A DNA stretch of 64,000 bases from Actinomycetota bacterium (GTDB taxonomy: Bacteria; Actinomycetota; UBA4738; HRBIN12), in NCBI GenBank assembly GCA_035640355.1, contig DASQWI010000011.1, positions 186,001 through 250,000 on the forward strand. Direction: 5' to 3'. Made by a program: the position numbers and the translations under genes. This document shows, piece by piece, positions 60,414 to 64,000 of this stretch. Each line of letters starts with the position of its first letter. The first letter of the stretch is position 1. The notes below the pieces were generated by a model. The model saw only the letters and a program-made list of their open reading frames with translations. It did not search any database and was not told the DNA's origin.

Positions 60414-61346
60414 GTGGCTCGAGCGTTCGACCTGTTGGTTCTGGGTGACGCGAAACCGGACCTGATCGTTACCGCGGACCGGCTCCCGGAGTTCGAAGAG
60501 GGCGAGCGCCTGGTCCAACGGTCCGTGCTCACGCTTGGTGGTTCGGGCGGAATCGCGGCGTGCGGCGCGGCGACACTCGGCCTCGCCGTCGCGTTCGCCG
60601 GCATCGTCGGCGACGACGCGTTCGGGCGGTTCGTCGTCGAGTCCCTCGACGCGCACGGCGTCGACACCACCGGTGTCGTTCTCGATCCCGAGCGCACCAC
60701 AGGCCTGTCGATCGTGGTGAAGCGCGACGAGGCCGAGGCGGTCATGACCGACGTCGGCACGATCGCAGCGCTGGACGAGAGCCACGTCGACCGTGCGGTG
60801 CTGTCGTCCAGCAGGCACGTGCACGTCTCGTCTCTCTACCTTCAGCAGTCGCTCCGTCCGGACCTGCGGGAACTCTTCGAACGGGCGCATCACGCTGGTG
60901 CGTCGACATCTGTCGATCCGAACCGGGATCCGACGGGGAACTGGAACGGCGGTCTGTTCGACCTTCTGTCCGAGACCGACATGCTGTTCGCGAACTCGAT
61001 CGAGATCCGCGCCATCACCGGCGTCGACGATGTCGACGTCGCAGCCGAGGCGTTGGCCGAACGCGGCGCGGTCGTCGCCGTGAAGTTCGGGCAGGGCGGC
61101 GGCCTCGCGATGTGGGGTGATCAGGTCGTCCGCTCTGAGGCAATCCCCATCGACGTCGTCGATACGACGGGGGCCGGGGCGACCTTCGCCGCGGGGTTCA
61201 TCGCCGGACGGCTTCGCGGATGGTCGCTCGACCGGTGTCTGGCGCTCGCGGTCGCGTGTGCGTCGCTGTCGGCCCGGGCCCTCGGAGGCACCGCGGCTCA
61301 GCCGACGATGGAGGAGGCGATCGGCGCGCTCGAGCAAACGGCGTGA
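60414..61346 (+). CDS. PfkB-family sugar kinase-like protein lacking the catalytic aspartate
   Basis: A 310-residue ribokinase/PfkB fold protein. The N-terminal region FDLLVLGDAKPDLIVTADRL with LTLGGSGGIAACGAATLGLA and the nucleotide-binding VDTTGAG are recognisable. The canonical catalytic motif GAGD is GAGA here: A256 (codon 61179-61181, GCG) replaces Asp. The surrounding codons are in frame, so this is a substitution and not a frameshift. It may be a sugar-binding regulator or a kinase with another base. It sits at the end of the beta-glucoside operon, with its own TAGGCT box six bases before GTG 60414. Confidence 0.85.
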   Translation: MARAFDLLVLGDAKPDLIVTADRLPEFEEGERLVQRSVLTLGGSGGIAACGAATLGLAVAFAGIVGDDAFGRFVVESLDAHGVDTTGVVLDPERTTGLSIVVKRDEAEAVMTDVGTIAALDESHVDRAVLSSSRHVHVSSLYLQQSLRPDLRELFERAHHAGASTSVDPNRDPTGNWNGGLFDLLSETDMLFANSIEIRAITGVDDVDVAAEALAERGAVVAVKFGQGGGLAMWGDQVVRSEAIPIDVVDTTGAGATFAAGFIAGRLRGWSLDRCLALAVACASLSARALGGTAAQPTMEEAIGALEQTA

Positions 61347-61395
61347 ATCGGTTCCGAGTACGATGGCTGCCGGCCCAGCACGAGGGGGGTTCTCC

Positions 61396-61629
61396 GTGGT
61401 CAGCGCGTACATCCTGATCCAGACCGAGGTCGGCAGGGCGAACCACGTCACACGGGAGATCTCGGGCATCAAAGGCATCATGCAGGCCGACGGCGTCACG
61501 GGTCCCTACGACGTGATCGCTCGCGGCGAGGCGGCGGATCTCGACGAGCTCGCCAAAGCGATCGTCATGCCGATCCAGTCGGTCGAGGGCGTCACGCGCA
61601 CGCTGACCTGCCCCGTCTTGCAGTTCTAG
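61396..61629 (+). CDS. Stand-alone AsnC/Lrp ligand-binding domain protein
   Basis: A 77-residue protein equal to the C-terminal ligand-binding (RAM) domain of Lrp/AsnC regulators. VSAYILIQTEVGRANHV, the segment GIMQADGVTGPYDVIARGEA and VEGVTRTLTCPVLQF are typical. No DNA-binding helix-turn-helix is present. Such proteins form oligomers that bind amino acids or other effectors. GTG 61396 has a good ribosome site (GAGGGGGG). Confidence 0.88.
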   Translation: MVSAYILIQTEVGRANHVTREISGIKGIMQADGVTGPYDVIARGEAADLDELAKAIVMPIQSVEGVTRTLTCPVLQF

Positions 61630-61644
61630 CCGCGCGGACGCGCG

Positions 61645-62352
61645 ATGGCGATCAAGATTCGACGCGACAAGGAGATCTCGGACGTCGAGGGTGGTTGGTT
61701 CCGGGCGCGCTGGCACTTCTCGTTCGACACCTACTACGACCCCGAATACACGAGCTTCGGCACGATGCGCGTCTTCAACGATGATCGACTGATCCCCGGC
61801 GCGATCTGGCCACTGCATCCGCACCGCGACATCGAGGGACTGACCTACGTCGTCGAGGGCTCGTTCCGTCACGAGGACAACGTGGGCGGCGCACCCGGCC
61901 CGCTGCCGGCGGGTTCGGTGCAGCGGATGACGCTCGGCAGTGGAGCGTGGCATTCGGAGCAGAACGCGTCCGAGAGCGAGCCGATGCGGTTCATCCAGAT
62001 CTGGATCATGCCGAACGAACGCGGACTCGAGCCCGGCGTGGAGCAGAAGGCGTTCACGGTCGCGGACCGCACGAACCGGATGCTGAAAGCGATCAGCGGC
62101 GACGGTGGCGCAGCGGTTCGGGTCCACCAAGACGCGCACGTGTTCGTGTCGCGGCTGAACCATGGAGCGTCGGTCGAGCACGAGCTCGGCCGGGAACGCG
62201 GCGCGTATCTCTACGTGATCGAGGGTGACGTCGACGCCAACGGCGAGCAGTTGCAGACGGGCGACGCGGCGCAGATCAGCGACGAGTCGTCGGTTCGGAT
62301 CTCGGCGAATGACGTGTCCGAGCTGATCCTCGTGGACGTCGCGTTGCGGTAG
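61645..62352 (+). CDS. Pirin-family protein
   Basis: A 235-residue double-cupin (pirin, YhaK/YhhW type). The metal-binding N-terminal cupin shows WPLHPHRDIEGLTYVVEGSF RHED, with paired His residues; later WHSEQNASESEPMRFIQIWI and HVFVSRLNHGASVEHELG fit the family. Some pirins are quercetinases; others are regulatory. It starts 15 bases after the AsnC-type gene. Confidence 0.92.
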   Translation: MAIKIRRDKEISDVEGGWFRARWHFSFDTYYDPEYTSFGTMRVFNDDRLIPGAIWPLHPHRDIEGLTYVVEGSFRHEDNVGGAPGPLPAGSVQRMTLGSGAWHSEQNASESEPMRFIQIWIMPNERGLEPGVEQKAFTVADRTNRMLKAISGDGGAAVRVHQDAHVFVSRLNHGASVEHELGRERGAYLYVIEGDVDANGEQLQTGDAAQISDESSVRISANDVSELILVDVALR

Positions 62353-62358
62353 CGATCC

Positions 62359-63588
62359 TCACTCGTCGGGATCGTCGGACAGGTCGACCGGAAATGGCAG
62401 GGCGATGGGGTCGTACGAAGGCGACCGTCCCTGTTCGTCGAACCGGTCCAAACCGAACCCGCTCACATCGACGACGCTCGTCCGGAGTTTGACCGCCAGG
62501 TCGGCCGCAACCTTCGCGACGGCAGGTCCCCACATCATCCCGTGACCGGCCGCCGACGCGACCACCGTCCCGTCCACTTCCTGCCCGTCGCTCGTGATGA
62601 GCGGCCCGAGGATCGGCAGGTGGTCGGGCGTGTAGTCGATCGTCGCCGCCCACACCTTTCGGATGCCGAGGTTGCCCGTCACCGGAACGAATCGCTTCAA
62701 CCGTCGCTGCATCTTCCTCAGGTACGTCCAATCGATCGTTCGCGCTTGCCCCGGCCTCTCATCCGGATTGCTCATGCCCCACAGCAAGCCGCCCTCCTCG
62801 AGCCGCCAGTACAGCCCCGCGCCGACGTCGAAGACCATCGGAAGCCGATCGACACCGAACGCGTCGTGCGGCTCCGAAACGGCCACCTGGTGGCGTGCGC
62901 CCCCCGCCGGGATCGTCGCACCGGCGATCTGCCCGACCGCTCGGAGCGCGGGCCCACCGGTGAGGATCACGCGTTCGGTCGCGATCGGGCCGGCGCTCGT
63001 GTCGACGCCCACGACACGCTGACCGGAGCGACGAAGTCCGGTGAACGCCGTCCGCTCGCGCAGATCGACCTTCGAGCGCTGCATCGCGAGGGAGTACGCG
63101 CGTACGTTGCGCGGCGGATCGATGTGTCCATCGGTCGCGACGTACGAGGCGCCGCGGAACCCGTTCCGCGCCAGTGTCGGGTTGAGCTCGACGGCCTCGT
63201 CGACGCCGAGCCACCGCGCGTCGAGCTCGCCCGCGCGCTGCATCGCCACGCGCTCGCGTCCCTCGCGTTCGTCCTTTCTCGTGACGGCGAGGAGTAGGTA
63301 GCCGAGCTCGCGGAACCCGGAATCGGTCCCCAGCAACTCTTGCTGTCGGTTGTAGAAGTCGATCGACCATCGGCCGAGGGCGACCGTTTCACGCGTTCCG
63401 CCTTGCGCCCGAACGATCCCGGCGGCACGGCTGCTCGCTCCCTGCCCGGCGAGGTCGCGTTCGATAACCACAACGCGCTTGGCGCCGTTCCGCCTGGCGA
63501 ACCAGGATGCCCACCCGCCGATCGTGCCGGCGCCGACGACGACGACGTCGGCGACGTCGCGCGCGCGCCTTCCGCCGGTGGCAGTCAC
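62359..63588 (-). CDS. FAD-dependent amine/amino-acid oxidase-like protein (DAO family)
   Basis: About 409 residues. The FAD-binding motif VADVVVVGAGTIGGWASWFA near the start, ASSRAAGIVRAQGGTRETVA and the C-terminal IDYTPDHLPILGPL with VVASAAGHGMMWGPAVAKVA place it in the D-amino-acid oxidase/sarcosine oxidase superfamily. GELDARWLGVDEAVELNPTL is typical of sarcosine or dimethylglycine oxidase relatives. The amine substrate is unknown. GTG 63588 begins at the FAD motif; upstream in-frame starts would only add Arg-rich sequence. Confidence 0.9.
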   Translation of the reverse strand: MTATGGRRARDVADVVVVGAGTIGGWASWFARRNGAKRVVVIERDLAGQGASSRAAGIVRAQGGTRETVALGRWSIDFYNRQQELLGTDSGFRELGYLLLAVTRKDEREGRERVAMQRAGELDARWLGVDEAVELNPTLARNGFRGASYVATDGHIDPPRNVRAYSLAMQRSKVDLRERTAFTGLRRSGQRVVGVDTSAGPIATERVILTGGPALRAVGQIAGATIPAGGARHQVAVSEPHDAFGVDRLPMVFDVGAGLYWRLEEGGLLWGMSNPDERPGQARTIDWTYLRKMQRRLKRFVPVTGNLGIRKVWAATIDYTPDHLPILGPLITSDGQEVDGTVVASAAGHGMMWGPAVAKVAADLAVKLRTSVVDVSGFGLDRFDEQGRSPSYDPIALPFPVDLSDDPDE

Positions 63589-63665
63589 GGGAGGGCCGGC
63601 CACACGACGTTCGCTTCGTTCACCGGCCCGGCACGCACGTCGGCGCGCATCGTACGCACTCGCCG

Positions 63666-63671
63666 TACGCT
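63666..63671 (+). promoter_or_regulatory. Candidate -10 box (TACGCT) of the CPBP-like gene
   Basis: TACGCT ends six bases before ATG 63678. Confidence 0.45.
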
Positions 63672-63677
63672 TGCGCC

Positions 63678-64000
63678 ATGCGCACAGACGAGCGTCGGCG
63701 GGACGCGCCACCCCTGCCGCGGCGAACGCTCGCCGAGGAGACGCTGGTCGTGCTGTCCCTGTCGCTGCTCGCGAGCGCCGTCTTCGCGATCCTCACGCTG
63801 TTCGAGTTCCCCGTGGAGGGCGCACGCGTCGCGTCGGTCTCGCAGAGCACGATGCTCGCGCGGCAGGTGCTCGGATCGCTGTTCGGACTGGCGCCCGTGT
63901 GGCTCGTCGTGTACCTGGTGCGCCGGAGCGGCGAGGGCATTCGTGCGCTCGGCGTTCGCGCCGACCGCGTGCGCGACGACGTGCTGCACGGCGTCGCGTT
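63678..64000 (+). CDS. Membrane protein, probable CPBP-family protease (partial, N-terminal)
   Basis: The first ~107 residues of a protein that continues beyond the right edge. After a basic start come two hydrophobic helices (ETLVVLSLSLLASAVFAIL and GSLFGLAPVWLVVYLVRRSG), then GEGIRALGVRADRVRDDVLH. This layout is typical of the N-terminus of CPBP (Abi) intramembrane proteases. The catalytic EExxxR and FxxxH motifs would lie outside the window, so the assignment is tentative. ATG 63678 lies six bases after TACGCT. Confidence 0.65.
   Translation, partial: MRTDERRRDAPPLPRRTLAEETLVVLSLSLLASAVFAILTLFEFPVEGARVASVSQSTMLARQVLGSLFGLAPVWLVVYLVRRSGEGIRALGVRADRVRDDVLHGVA

Overview
The window is GC-rich, densely coded DNA, most likely from an actinomycete. 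This rests on the GC content, frequent GTG starts, a DUF222-type HNH nuclease, a GT87-like mannosyltransferase, and a repeated TANNNT box placed 6-8 bases before start codons (a leaderless-mRNA layout). Everything looks chromosomal. I see no insertion sequence, prophage, CRISPR array or rRNA. The exact lineage cannot be named from the sequence; an uncultured soil or sediment actinobacterium is the best guess.

Layout. 1-12.6 kb: end of a homocysteine methyltransferase gene, a membrane protein, an ABC-F ATPase, a lytic transglycosylase, two membrane glycosyltransferase-like proteins, the TldD/TldE protease pair, UppP, a SAF-domain protein, MTA phosphorylase and a FmdB zinc ribbon. 12.6-17 kb: galU, moeA, moaC, a membrane protein with an Asn-Gly-His repeat tail, a translin-family protein and tRNA-Ala(CGC). 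17-29.8 kb: proline dehydrogenase, Rieske protein, 3-methyladenine glycosylase, a PLP decarboxylase-like enzyme, a methylmalonate-semialdehyde dehydrogenase facing a class III aminotransferase, and an NRAMP-like transporter operon with a PRC-barrel protein, followed by a nitrilase.

30.2-46.6 kb is the most distinctive part: aerobic CO dehydrogenase and its relatives. On the minus strand, coxM-coxS-coxL encodes a true form I enzyme, with the active-site loop AYRCSFR carrying the Cu-binding cysteine. It is followed by two XdhC-type maturation genes, one fused to a YHS domain. Divergently, coxS-coxL-coxM encodes a form II paralogue (AYRGAGR). CoxG, a MobA/MocA-like nucleotidyltransferase, and the MoxR ATPase and VWA pair (CoxD, CoxE) lie on either side. 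With moeA and moaC, this gives much of the cofactor and maturation set for a molybdopterin-cytosine-dinucleotide CO dehydrogenase.

46.6-64 kb: tryptophan 2,3-dioxygenase, a metallo-beta-lactamase-fold hydrolase, a tandem ACT protein, glycolate oxidase glcD-glcE-glcF, rhodanese and macro-domain proteins. A beta-glucoside uptake operon follows (ATPase, GH1 beta-glucosidase, binding protein, two permeases, a PfkB-like protein, a stand-alone AsnC-type domain), then a pirin, an FAD amine oxidase-like enzyme and the start of a CPBP-type membrane protease.

Together the genes suggest an aerobic heterotroph that supplements its energy by oxidising atmospheric or soil CO and scavenges glycolate, amino acids and plant-derived glucosides. 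Several starts are unusual: ATA for the form II coxL, CTG for the beta-glucosidase and uppP. Some enzymes lack an expected catalytic residue: the PfkB-like protein and the PLP decarboxylase-like protein.
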